Below, piece after piece: positions 5,103-11,381 of a DNA stretch of 11,381 nt. Position 1 is the first letter of the stretch. Each line of letters opens with the position of its first letter. Location: assembly GCA_025455345.1 (NCBI GenBank), contig JALOMS010000090.1, positions 1-11,381 on the forward strand, written 5' to 3'. Source of the stretch: Thermoflexibacter sp. GTDB lineage: Bacteria > Bacteroidota > Bacteroidia > Cytophagales > Thermoflexibacteraceae. Position numbers and translations under genes: made by a program. The notes under the pieces were generated by a model that searched no databases, was not told the origin of the DNA, and worked only from the letters and a program-made list of their open reading frames with translations.

Positions 5103-7559
5103 ATGAAAAAGTTATTGATTACTTTTTTGGCATTAAGCACAATAGGCTTATTATCATTCCAATATGTAAGAAATCAGGAAACCATTATCGAGGAGATAAT
5201 TGGAAAACTAAAGTCTTTTTATAAAAAGTTTCCCATAGAAAAGGTGTATTTACATACGGACAAGCCCTATTATGTAGCTGGGGAAACGCTCTGGTTCAAA
5301 GCCTATCTGCAAAACTCGCAAAGTGATACCAGCGATTTGAGCAAGGTTCTGTATGTAGAATTGATTAGTCCTCATAGAGCTGTTCATAAGCGTATGCAAC
5401 TATATATCAACCAATTATCTACTTTTGGAGAAATAGATTTGATAGATACGCTTTCGGAGGGAACATATAGGCTTAGGGCTTATACGAGTCATTTGAGAAA
5501 TTGGGGGGCGGAGTATTTTTTTGATAAACCAATCCAGATTTATAACCCTAAAAACAAACAAAATCACGTAACTAAGTCTGTCAATGAAAATCAGAAAGAG
5601 ATAGATATTCAATTTTTTCCTGAAGGAGGAGAGTTGGTCTATGGCTTGAGGAGTACAGTGGGTTTTAAAGCCCTTAACGCCCAAGGGTTAGGAGTAGCCG
5701 TTGAAGGCGAAATCTATGATAGCGAGGGTGTAAAAGCGGCAACATTCAAAAGTAATCAATTAGGCATGGGGAGTTTCAAACTTGTGCCGTCTCTGAATCG
5801 AGTCTATCAAGCAAAAATAAAACTGCCCAATGGCAAAGAAGCGAGTTATTACTTGCCCAATATCAAACAAAACGGCTTTGTGATGAGCTTAGAAAACCTC
5901 TCTGAAAATCGCCTACGTTTGCGTGTGTATGCTAATCATAATGGATTAGAAGGCAAATCAAAGCACTTTTTTATCCTTGCCCAACAAAACGGAGAAGTGT
6001 TTTTCTCTATCAAAGACACTACCAATAAGACGGCACTGATGTCCGAACTATCCAAGTTCGCCCTGCCAATGGGTATTACTCAATTTACGCTTTTTGATGG
6101 CAATGGAATACCCCAAGCAGAGCGTTTGGTATTTGTCAATCACCAAGATTTTTTAAGAATCAGTATTGGCAAGGACAAAGAAACCTATAAGCCAAGAGAA
6201 AAAATTAATCTTAGTATTTTCATTGCAGACAATGAAGGACAGGGCGCAGAAACGGATTTTTCTATTGCAATTACAGACGCAGAAAAACTCTCCCCACCCA
6301 ATCATGAAGACCATCTCTTAAGCAATCTATTGCTTAGCTCTGAGTTAAAAGGTAATATCGAGCAACCCTCCTTTTATTTCCAAAATACACCAGAAGCAGA
6401 AAAGGCTTTAGATGATTTGTTGCTTACTCAAGGCTGGCGCAGATTCAAATGGGAAGAGTTGAAAAACAATAATTTAGCCAATCTTATCTATCCCATAGAG
6501 AAAGGCATTTCTATCATCGGTATTGCCAAGGGCAGTTTTGGCGCACCCTTCAAAAATGCGAATGTCAGCGCACTCAATGCAAAAAACAATATTGCCCTTA
6601 CCACAAAAACAAATGACAATGGGCAATTTGAAATTCAGGAATTGAACTTTGTTGGAAATGAGGAGTTCGCAATACAAGTAGAAAATGATAAAAAATTAAA
6701 AGCTGAAAAAATAGCCATCATCAATCGCCCATACCATGAGATAAACGAAAAAGTTTTTTTCCCTACCAATACTAACTACCCCACTTCTTTTATTGCCCAA
6801 AGTCAAAAATCACTTCAATCAATCGCTTTTAATAAAAATACGAAAGACCCTCAATTACTTGAAAGTGTAACCGTTAGCTCTACGGCTATCAAAGGTACGG
6901 ATAGCGATTACCAAGGCATGAAACCATACGGCAAGGCAGATGCCACCATTAGTGGGGAAAATTTAGTGATTAATTCAAAAGGATATAGCAATGTCCTTCA
7001 GGCACTTACAGGGCAAGCCGCAGGCGTACAGGTAGGTAAAGACCCCAACGGAAACTCTGGTGTACTTATCAGAGGCGGAGTTAATTCTTTTAGAGGTACT
7101 TCTACTGCTTTGTTACTTTTTGATGGTATTCCAGTAGATTTTAACTTTTTTAATAGCGTAAGTCCAGAAGACATAGACCACATAGACATCATCAAAAGTG
7201 AAAAGGCAAGCGTATATGGTACAAGAGGTGCCAATGGAGTAGTGGCTGTGTTCCCTAAACGACAATACAAGAGTGTGGACAAAAAAATAGGGCTAATCAA
7301 TGAGCGAGTGATAGGTTATCATTTGCCCAAAGAGTTTTATAGCCCTAACTATGAAACCATCAAAAAAGAAGAGCGCAATATGACAGACCTTCGTACTACG
7401 CTCTATTGGAATCCCCAAGTCATTACAGATGTCAATGGAGTAGTCAATCTTTCCTTTTTTGCCAATGATGTTCCTGCCAAATATAGGGTAATCATAGAAG
7501 GAAGGAGCTGGCGCAACAAGTTAGGGAGAAAAGAAATAATTTTAGATGTGCAAAAGTAA
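5103..7559 (+). CDS. Macroglobulin-like envelope protein with barrel-less TonB plug domain
   Basis: This 818-aa exported protein belongs to a Bacteroidota family annotated as plug-domain-containing or MG2-domain protein; its function is unknown. Residues 1-22 are a hydrophobic export signal, without a clear AxA or lipobox. In order: an MG2-like domain (about 47-147) opening with KVYLHTDKPYYVAGETLWFKA; further macroglobulin-type beta domains (about 165-395, with FFPEGGELVYG at 171-181); a conserved LLLTQGWRRFKW block (439-450); a CarboxypepD_reg-like domain (about 465-540); a TonB plug (about 585-720) with SVTVSSTAIKG, VLIRGG (654-659), LLFDGIPVD and SVYGTRGANGVV (703-714); and a closing A2M-like segment YWNPQVITDVNGVVNLSFFAND (768-789). 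No barrel follows the plug. The protein has no cysteine, so it lacks the thioester of true alpha-2-macroglobulins. A role in envelope assembly or transport scaffolding is possible but unproven. The DUF4442 gene follows after 31 bp and is probably cotranscribed. Confidence 0.88.
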   Translation: MKKLLITFLALSTIGLLSFQYVRNQETIIEEIIGKLKSFYKKFPIEKVYLHTDKPYYVAGETLWFKAYLQNSQSDTSDLSKVLYVELISPHRAVHKRMQLYINQLSTFGEIDLIDTLSEGTYRLRAYTSHLRNWGAEYFFDKPIQIYNPKNKQNHVTKSVNENQKEIDIQFFPEGGELVYGLRSTVGFKALNAQGLGVAVEGEIYDSEGVKAATFKSNQLGMGSFKLVPSLNRVYQAKIKLPNGKEASYYLPNIKQNGFVMSLENLSENRLRLRVYANHNGLEGKSKHFFILAQQNGEVFFSIKDTTNKTALMSELSKFALPMGITQFTLFDGNGIPQAERLVFVNHQDFLRISIGKDKETYKPREKINLSIFIADNEGQGAETDFSIAITDAEKLSPPNHEDHLLSNLLLSSELKGNIEQPSFYFQNTPEAEKALDDLLLTQGWRRFKWEELKNNNLANLIYPIEKGISIIGIAKGSFGAPFKNANVSALNAKNNIALTTKTNDNGQFEIQELNFVGNEEFAIQVENDKKLKAEKIAIINRPYHEINEKVFFPTNTNYPTSFIAQSQKSLQSIAFNKNTKDPQLLESVTVSSTAIKGTDSDYQGMKPYGKADATISGENLVINSKGYSNVLQALTGQAAGVQVGKDPNGNSGVLIRGGVNSFRGTSTALLLFDGIPVDFNFFNSVSPEDIDHIDIIKSEKASVYGTRGANGVVAVFPKRQYKSVDKKIGLINERVIGYHLPKEFYSPNYETIKKEERNMTDLRTTLYWNPQVITDVNGVVNLSFFANDVPAKYRVIIEGRSWRNKLGRKEIILDVQK

Positions 7560-7590
7560 TAATGTAACTATTTAATAAACAACTAACTAC

Positions 7591-8076
7591 ATGAAAAATC
7601 GCCTCCAAAAGTCTTTGGATAGGTTAGATGCTTATCCTTCTTTTCTTAGAAACTTTCTCATAGATTTTGCGCTTGGCAATGCGGTCAAATTTGTTGGTAC
7701 TTCGGGCATACATTTCGAGAAATTAACCACTCACGAAGTAGTCGCAGTAATTAAGAATCACAAAAAGGTTAGAAATCATTTTGGGCAAGTACACGCCGTT
7801 GCGATGGTACTACTCGCCGAAACAGTTACAGGAATAGTCGTAGGCATGAATATTCCCGACCATAAAATTCCGCTCATCAAGACTCTCAAAACAGATTTTG
7901 TAAAACGCTCTCAAGGAGCGATTCGGGCTGTTGGAAGGCTGACCGACGAGCAAATCTCCATGATTCAGACGCAAGACAAGGGCGAAACTTATGTAAATGT
8001 AACTATCCAAGACGAAACGGGCGTAGAAAATATCAAATGTGAAATGCTATGGGCATGGACAGTAAAGAAAAGTTAG
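7591..8076 (+). CDS. DUF4442 hotdog-fold protein, putative acyl-thioesterase-like
   Basis: This 161-aa cytoplasmic protein has the size and layout of DUF4442 family members, which adopt the hotdog fold of PaaI/YiiD-type thioesterases. After an N-terminal helix region (1-30) comes the central pattern RNHFGQVHAVAMVLLAETVTG (61-81). Here N63 and G66 precede the long hotdog helix, and E77 on that helix sits where related thioesterases place an active-site acid. A strand region follows with KTDFVKRSQGAIRAVGRL (100-117) and the closing EMLWAWTVKK. The substrate, presumably an acyl-CoA or acyl-ACP, cannot be read from sequence and activity is inferred from family. It lies 31 bp behind the plug-protein gene on the same strand and ends only 5 bp from the convergent dinB stop codon. 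Confidence 0.85.
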   Translation: MKNRLQKSLDRLDAYPSFLRNFLIDFALGNAVKFVGTSGIHFEKLTTHEVVAVIKNHKKVRNHFGQVHAVAMVLLAETVTGIVVGMNIPDHKIPLIKTLKTDFVKRSQGAIRAVGRLTDEQISMIQTQDKGETYVNVTIQDETGVENIKCEMLWAWTVKKS

Positions 8077-8081
8077 TCCTT

Positions 8082-9155
8082 TCACACAAAGCTAAATGCC
8101 AATTGCCCATTCATACCGACTTCTGGCTCGTCAAGATTGGAAATGCTAAGTCCTAATAGTCTGATACTAACCTCTTGGTCTGTAATCGCATTAATCAGGA
8201 GGGTTTCAGCAGTCTGATAGATAAAATCCTTATTATCAAATTTGTATGAGTGGGTTTTGCTACGAGTAATCTGTCGGAAATCATTAAATTTGATTTTAAG
8301 TGTTAAGGTACGACCATACGTTTTGTACTTTTCCAATCTTTCTACAAATGCGTCTGTGAGGTCGTCCAGTGCTTCGAACATTTCGCGTAAATTGTCCAAA
8401 TCTCTTTCAAAAGTATTCTCTATTCCCAAAGACTTTCGTATGCGCTCAGGATTGACGACTCGCTCATCTATTCCCCTCACAATATCATAATAAAAACCTC
8501 CATACTTGCCAAAATGCTTTATTAGCTCACGTCTTTCTAATTTTTTTAGGTCTGCTCCTATAAAAATATTCATTTTCCGCATTTTCTCGGCAGTAACTCT
8601 ACCTATCCCATAAAACTTATCAATAGATAGTTCTTCTAAAAATTTTTCTGCCTTATCAGGTGTAATGACCGTTAGCCCATCGGGTTTTTGAAAGTCTGAA
8701 GCTATTTTTGCCAAAAATTTATTGTAGGAAACCCCTGCCGAAGCAGTGAGGCGCGTTTTTTCCTTAATTTTTTGTTTGATTTCTTTAGCAATAAGTGTAG
8801 CCGAAGGGTTATTTACTTTATTTTCAGTAATATCCAAATAGGCTTCGTCTAATGACAATGGCTCTACCAAATCTGTATATTCTAAAAAAATCGCTCTAAT
8901 TTGCTTAGAAACAGCACTATACACATCAAACCTTGGACGAGCAAAGATAAGATGCGGGCATTTGCGTAGGGCGGTCTTCGAAGCCATCGCAGAGCGAACT
9001 CCATAAGTGCGCGCCTCATAGCTTGCGGCGGCTACTACGCCTCTTGCCCCTGAGCCTCCTACCGCCAAAGGTTTGCCCCTATATTGTGGAAAATCCCTTT
9101 GCTCTACGGAGGCAAAAAAAGCATCCATATCTATATGAATAATTTTGCGAAGCAT
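8082..9155 (-). CDS. dinB: DNA polymerase IV (Y-family, DinB)
   Basis: This 357-aa error-prone polymerase copies past damaged template bases; the length is normal for DinB. The palm/finger catalytic core has IDMDAFFASVEQRD (8-21), supplying metal ligand D9 and the aromatic steric-gate residue F14 against ribonucleotides. EPLSLDEAYLDIT (98-110) supplies D103 and E104. Further conserved blocks are SYEARTYGVRSAM (45-57), ASAGVSYNKFLAKIASDFQKPDG (138-160) and the helix-hairpin-helix FYGIGRVTAEKM (181-192). The little-finger domain spans about 240-340. The extreme C-terminus QLAFSFV (351-357) looks like a beta-clamp binding peptide. All catalytic residues are intact. It starts 5 nt after the glucanase stop codon and probably shares its transcript. 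I see no LexA box in the short gap, so damage control, if any, would have to come from the upstream promoter or an internal one. Confidence 0.97.
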   Translation of the reverse strand: MLRKIIHIDMDAFFASVEQRDFPQYRGKPLAVGGSGARGVVAAASYEARTYGVRSAMASKTALRKCPHLIFARPRFDVYSAVSKQIRAIFLEYTDLVEPLSLDEAYLDITENKVNNPSATLIAKEIKQKIKEKTRLTASAGVSYNKFLAKIASDFQKPDGLTVITPDKAEKFLEELSIDKFYGIGRVTAEKMRKMNIFIGADLKKLERRELIKHFGKYGGFYYDIVRGIDERVVNPERIRKSLGIENTFERDLDNLREMFEALDDLTDAFVERLEKYKTYGRTLTLKIKFNDFRQITRSKTHSYKFDNKDFIYQTAETLLINAITDQEVSIRLLGLSISNLDEPEVGMNGQLAFSFV

Positions 9156-9160
9156 CTCTC

Positions 9161-10744
9161 TTATCTCAATCTTATATTAGCTTGTCCCGTCTTGCCGCCT
9201 TGTTTTATGATGACTACATATTCTCCTCCATTTTCATTAAAAAGTAGCTGATTAGCTCCTTGAGGAAAACTTTGATTTTTAGCCAAAGATTGTATGACCT
9301 TTCCGTTGTTGTCGGTCAAGTCTATACTAACTGCCTCATTCCCATTTACATAAAAGTCAAGTACATAACTACCTTCATCGACGTGTTTCATCAAATCTGT
9401 TTTTCCTGAATTTTTCTCTGGGATATACATATAAAATCCAGTTGGATAATTAGGTTTTTTAATACCTAACTTTGGCAGGGCATTTTGAATTTCACTGATT
9501 TGATTACCCAACTTCCAAAGTAAACCCGAACGATAGTTTTCTATCATTACTACGATAGGACCTTGGTCTATGGCAAGGTATTGATTAGAATACCAGCCCT
9601 TGCTCAAGTTATAGGCATCATAAAAGCCATACTCCCCAAACAAGCGATTCCCCTGCCTTCTGTAAAGGTGCATGAGAGCCTGCATAGAATAGTAAGGAGT
9701 ATAAGGAAAAGATGAAAGAGCCGCAGTTGGGGAGATAGTACCATTGTCTTCGGTAGGCTGATGCGCTCCATAAAAAATATGATTATCGCTGGCAGTCAGC
9801 CCCCAGTTTTCTTCGGAATAGCCAAATTCTTTAGGGGCTTTTTCCAAACAATAGGCGCGATTAATCAAAGTATGCTTCACCACCAACTCCCAATAATTGG
9901 TATGCTCATCTTGCATTTGGCGCGGGTCAAGGCTAAGATACGTATAATGCTCAAAAAATAAGGGTCCTCCCCAATCAAACCCCAAAGGAAGTTTGTAACC
10001 TAAGAAATCTTTCCCATTCACAAAGTGCCAGCTTTCATGTTTTTTCCAAGTTTTTTCATATACTTCATAAGTGATTGGATACTTAGGAGATGCCATCGCC
10101 AAAATATAAGTAATCAAACATTCATTATAACCACCAATTGGGTGATTCATCTTCCACTCGTACTTGGGCGACCAATGCCAATGTAATAAGCCATTACGCA
10201 CATACCAATTCCACTCTACTGATTCCCAAAGTTTTGTAATTTTTTCTCTTAACATTATTTCCTTTACATCTTCTCCTTTAAAAAATTCTCTTGCTACTAA
10301 CAAGCCATTCATCAAGTAAGCGGTTTCGACCAAGTCCCCTCCGTCATCATACAAACTAAAAGGGACTGCTTTGCCCGTTCTACCGTCCAACCAATGCGAC
10401 CAAGCCCCATGGAAACGTTCTGCATTTTCTAAAAAAGTAACCATTTTGAGCAGGCGTTCTACTGCTTGTGTGCGGGTAATCCACTGACGATAAGTGCCTA
10501 CTACTATGCACATTATGCCAAAACCTGTCCCACCACTCGTTACTACATTGGGGGTAGCGGTACGCTCAGGCGCAAGCCCAGAAATAGGGTGAGCAAAATC
10601 CCAAAAATAGTGAAAAGTCTTTTCTTGGACAGTGTTCAAGTACTCACTCCCTTCTGTAAGAGATTTGTAAGGAGCGACTTGTTGAGAAAAAGCTAAACAA
10701 TAACACAGTATAGAAAATATGAAGGAGAGAAAAAGTTTTTTCAT
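9161..10744 (-). CDS. Secreted glucoamylase-family protein, GH144-like endo-beta-1,2-glucanase candidate
   Basis: This 527-aa exported protein matches the Glycoamylase Pfam-type family that includes GH144 endo-beta-1,2-glucanases of Bacteroidota. The signal peptide is MKKLFLSFIFSILCYCLAFS, with cleavage likely before Q21. An (alpha/alpha)6-barrel-type catalytic domain covers about 33-440 and begins TVQEKTFHYFWDFAHP. Candidate catalytic acids are D133, D137 and E140 in YDDGGDLVETAYLM, and E208 in GGYNECL. Other conserved blocks are GTGFGIM (72-78), GFDWGGPLFFEHYTYLSLDPR (255-275), NWGLTASDNH (313-322), GTISPTAALSSFPYTP (335-350) and DQGPIVVMIENYRSGLLW (393-410). Residues about 455-527 form a beta-sandwich-like tail (VSIDLTDNNGKVIQSL, GGEYVVIIKQGGKTG) resembling type IX sorting domains. 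Beta-1,2-glucan is the likeliest substrate but other glucans are possible. A good promoter precedes it; dinB follows after 5 nt. Confidence 0.87.
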   Translation of the reverse strand: MKKLFLSFIFSILCYCLAFSQQVAPYKSLTEGSEYLNTVQEKTFHYFWDFAHPISGLAPERTATPNVVTSGGTGFGIMCIVVGTYRQWITRTQAVERLLKMVTFLENAERFHGAWSHWLDGRTGKAVPFSLYDDGGDLVETAYLMNGLLVAREFFKGEDVKEIMLREKITKLWESVEWNWYVRNGLLHWHWSPKYEWKMNHPIGGYNECLITYILAMASPKYPITYEVYEKTWKKHESWHFVNGKDFLGYKLPLGFDWGGPLFFEHYTYLSLDPRQMQDEHTNYWELVVKHTLINRAYCLEKAPKEFGYSEENWGLTASDNHIFYGAHQPTEDNGTISPTAALSSFPYTPYYSMQALMHLYRRQGNRLFGEYGFYDAYNLSKGWYSNQYLAIDQGPIVVMIENYRSGLLWKLGNQISEIQNALPKLGIKKPNYPTGFYMYIPEKNSGKTDLMKHVDEGSYVLDFYVNGNEAVSIDLTDNNGKVIQSLAKNQSFPQGANQLLFNENGGEYVVIIKQGGKTGQANIRLR

Positions 10745-10766
10745 GATGAATTTAATTTGGTTTTGT

Positions 10767-10797
10767 CAAAAATAGTAAAACCAATGCAGAAACGCAA
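10767..10797 (-). promoter_or_regulatory. Bacteroidota-type promoter for the glucanase-dinB unit
   Basis: On the minus strand the -7 element TATTTTTG (10774 to 10767) fits TAnnTTTG, and TTG (10797 to 10795) lies 20 nt upstream. This is the same spacing as the TonB receptor promoter. The transcript would start near 10760, giving a short leader of about 15-20 nt before the ATG at 10744. Confidence 0.65.
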
Positions 10798-10899
10798 CTT
10801 TATAAAACAAGAGATTTTATTTTGTAAAAACCGCATCAACTAAATAGGCAAATAATTGGCACTTTTTCAAATTATTTAGCTAAAAATCATCACATTATG

Positions 10900-10929
10900 T
10901 TGGAAAGTTTAGTGAATCATCTAATTTTG
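10900..10929 (+). promoter_or_regulatory. Bacteroidota-type promoter for the TPR-like gene
   Basis: TTG (10900-10902), a 19-nt spacer, then TAATTTTG (10922-10929) match the consensus on the plus strand. It is divergent from the glucanase promoter. Transcription would start near 10936 and leave a leader of about 105 nt that contains the inverted repeat at 10953-10976. Confidence 0.6.
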
Positions 10930-10952
10930 CATTATAATCTACCTATTTATTC

Positions 10953-10976
10953 TTTACTTATTGATTAACAAGTAAA
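10953..10976. repeat. Imperfect inverted repeat in the TPR gene leader
   Basis: Arms TTTACTTATT (10953-10962) and AACAAGTAAA (10967-10976) flank GATT and pair at 9 of 10 positions. It sits just downstream of the predicted start site, so it could form a leader hairpin or bind a repressor. Its ACAAGTA half resembles the arm at 4569-4575. No U-tract follows, so it is not a terminator. Confidence 0.35.
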
Positions 10977-11041
10977 TGCACTTTTATCACTATTACAAAT
11001 AGGAAAATGAATCAATAATATAGATTACCTAACCTTATCAA

Positions 11042-11381
11042 ATGTATTCACTACGTAAGTTATACTTAACTTGCTGTCTATTTTTGTATTGCATTTGTAT
11101 ATTTGCTCAACAAAATCAAATAGATAGCTTACAAAGAATCTTAACCAATCATCATCAAGAAGATACTAATACAGTAAACCTCTTAGTTGATTTGGCTTAT
11201 GCTTATCAGTCCATCAATCCCGATTCTGTATTATCTTTAAGCAAACGAGCGTATCAACTATCCGAAAGACTCAATTATACCAAAGGTCAAGCATGGGCTA
11301 TGCACCGCGCGGGAAATGCAAGTTGGATGAAAGCCAACTATCCTGCTACTATGGAGCATGCTTTAGTAGCTCTACGGTTGT
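11042..11381 (+). CDS. Exported protein with TPR-like N-terminal helices, cut by window edge
   Basis: ATG at 11042 opens a frame of 113 codons running off the right edge. Residues 1-22 are a signal peptide rich in Leu, Cys and Phe, ending IFAQQ. They are followed by IDSLQRILTNHHQEDTNTVNLLVDLAYAY (27-55) and SINPDSVLSLSKRAYQLSERLNYTKGQAWAMHRAGNASW (57-95). The spacing of A, L, Y and G in these helices, and the INPDSVLSLSKRAYQLSERL block, are typical of the TPR arrays that open many Bacteroidota periplasmic sensor proteins (two-component histidine kinases, adenylate cyclases, LuxR-type regulators). Which output domain it carries lies beyond the window and cannot be told. A consensus promoter precedes it. 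Confidence 0.8.
   Translation, partial: MYSLRKLYLTCCLFLYCICIFAQQNQIDSLQRILTNHHQEDTNTVNLLVDLAYAYQSINPDSVLSLSKRAYQLSERLNYTKGQAWAMHRAGNASWMKANYPATMEHALVALRL

Noticed and set aside
5415..7300. Minus-strand open frames inside the 818-aa gene
   Set aside because: They lack family motifs and lie opposite well-supported MG2, carboxypeptidase-regulatory and plug domains.
5103..7559. Reading this gene as a truncated SusC or full TonB receptor
   Set aside because: The plug is followed by an intact A2M-like end and a stop, with no barrel remnants; the macroglobulin domains before it belong to a known separate architecture.
10953..10976. Intrinsic terminator
   Set aside because: The stem is imperfect, AT-rich and has no following U-tract; it also lies downstream of a promoter in a leader.
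1..11381. Mobile element, CRISPR array, toxin-antitoxin or defence system
   Set aside because: No transposase, integrase, spaced direct repeats, terminal inverted repeats or defence-type domains were found; gene content is ordinary housekeeping and envelope functions.

Overview
The window looks like a chromosomal segment of a Bacteroidota bacterium, probably a Cytophagia-type or related lineage. The DNA is AT-rich. Three intergenic regions carry the phylum-specific promoter pattern (TTG, a spacer of 19-20 nt, then TAnnTTTG), and there are no clear Shine-Dalgarno sequences. The gene content also fits: a TonB-dependent receptor, a barrel-less TonB-plug/macroglobulin-like protein, a secreted GH144-type glucanase with a sorting-domain-like tail, and a TPR protein. 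The species assignment is an inference.

Layout, left to right. (1) 1-1765, minus: a TonB-dependent outer-membrane receptor whose C-terminus is cut off by the left edge. Upstream of it is a promoter overlapped by a near-perfect 23-bp palindrome that resembles a Fur-type iron operator. (2) 2048-4437, minus: tyrS followed by a Nif3-like metal-binding protein, 26 bp apart, a likely housekeeping operon. (3) 4438-5102: an intergenic block holding a 52-codon single-pass membrane protein gene (4613-4771), a strong intrinsic terminator (4813-4853), a doubtful second small ORF and a possible promoter for the next gene. (4) 5103-8076, plus: an 818-aa macroglobulin-like protein with a TonB plug domain and no barrel, then a DUF4442 hotdog-fold thioesterase-like protein. 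(5) 8082-10744, minus: dinB (DNA polymerase IV) directly downstream of a secreted GH144-like beta-glucanase, with only 5 nt between them. The dinB end meets the DUF4442 gene tail to tail across 5 bp. (6) 10745-11041: a divergent promoter region with good promoters on both strands. (7) 11042-11381, plus: the start of an exported protein with TPR-like helices, cut by the right edge.

The genes do not form one pathway. Housekeeping functions (tyrosyl-tRNA charging, translesion DNA synthesis, Nif3) are interleaved with envelope and nutrient-acquisition functions (metal or cofactor uptake, glucan degradation, an envelope macroglobulin-like protein). I see no CRISPR array, insertion sequence, tRNA, rRNA, prophage gene or clear signature of an undescribed multi-gene system. 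The most noteworthy items are the Fur-like operator/promoter overlap, the unassigned small membrane protein with its own terminator, the cysteine-free barrel-less plug protein, and the glucanase-dinB pairing.
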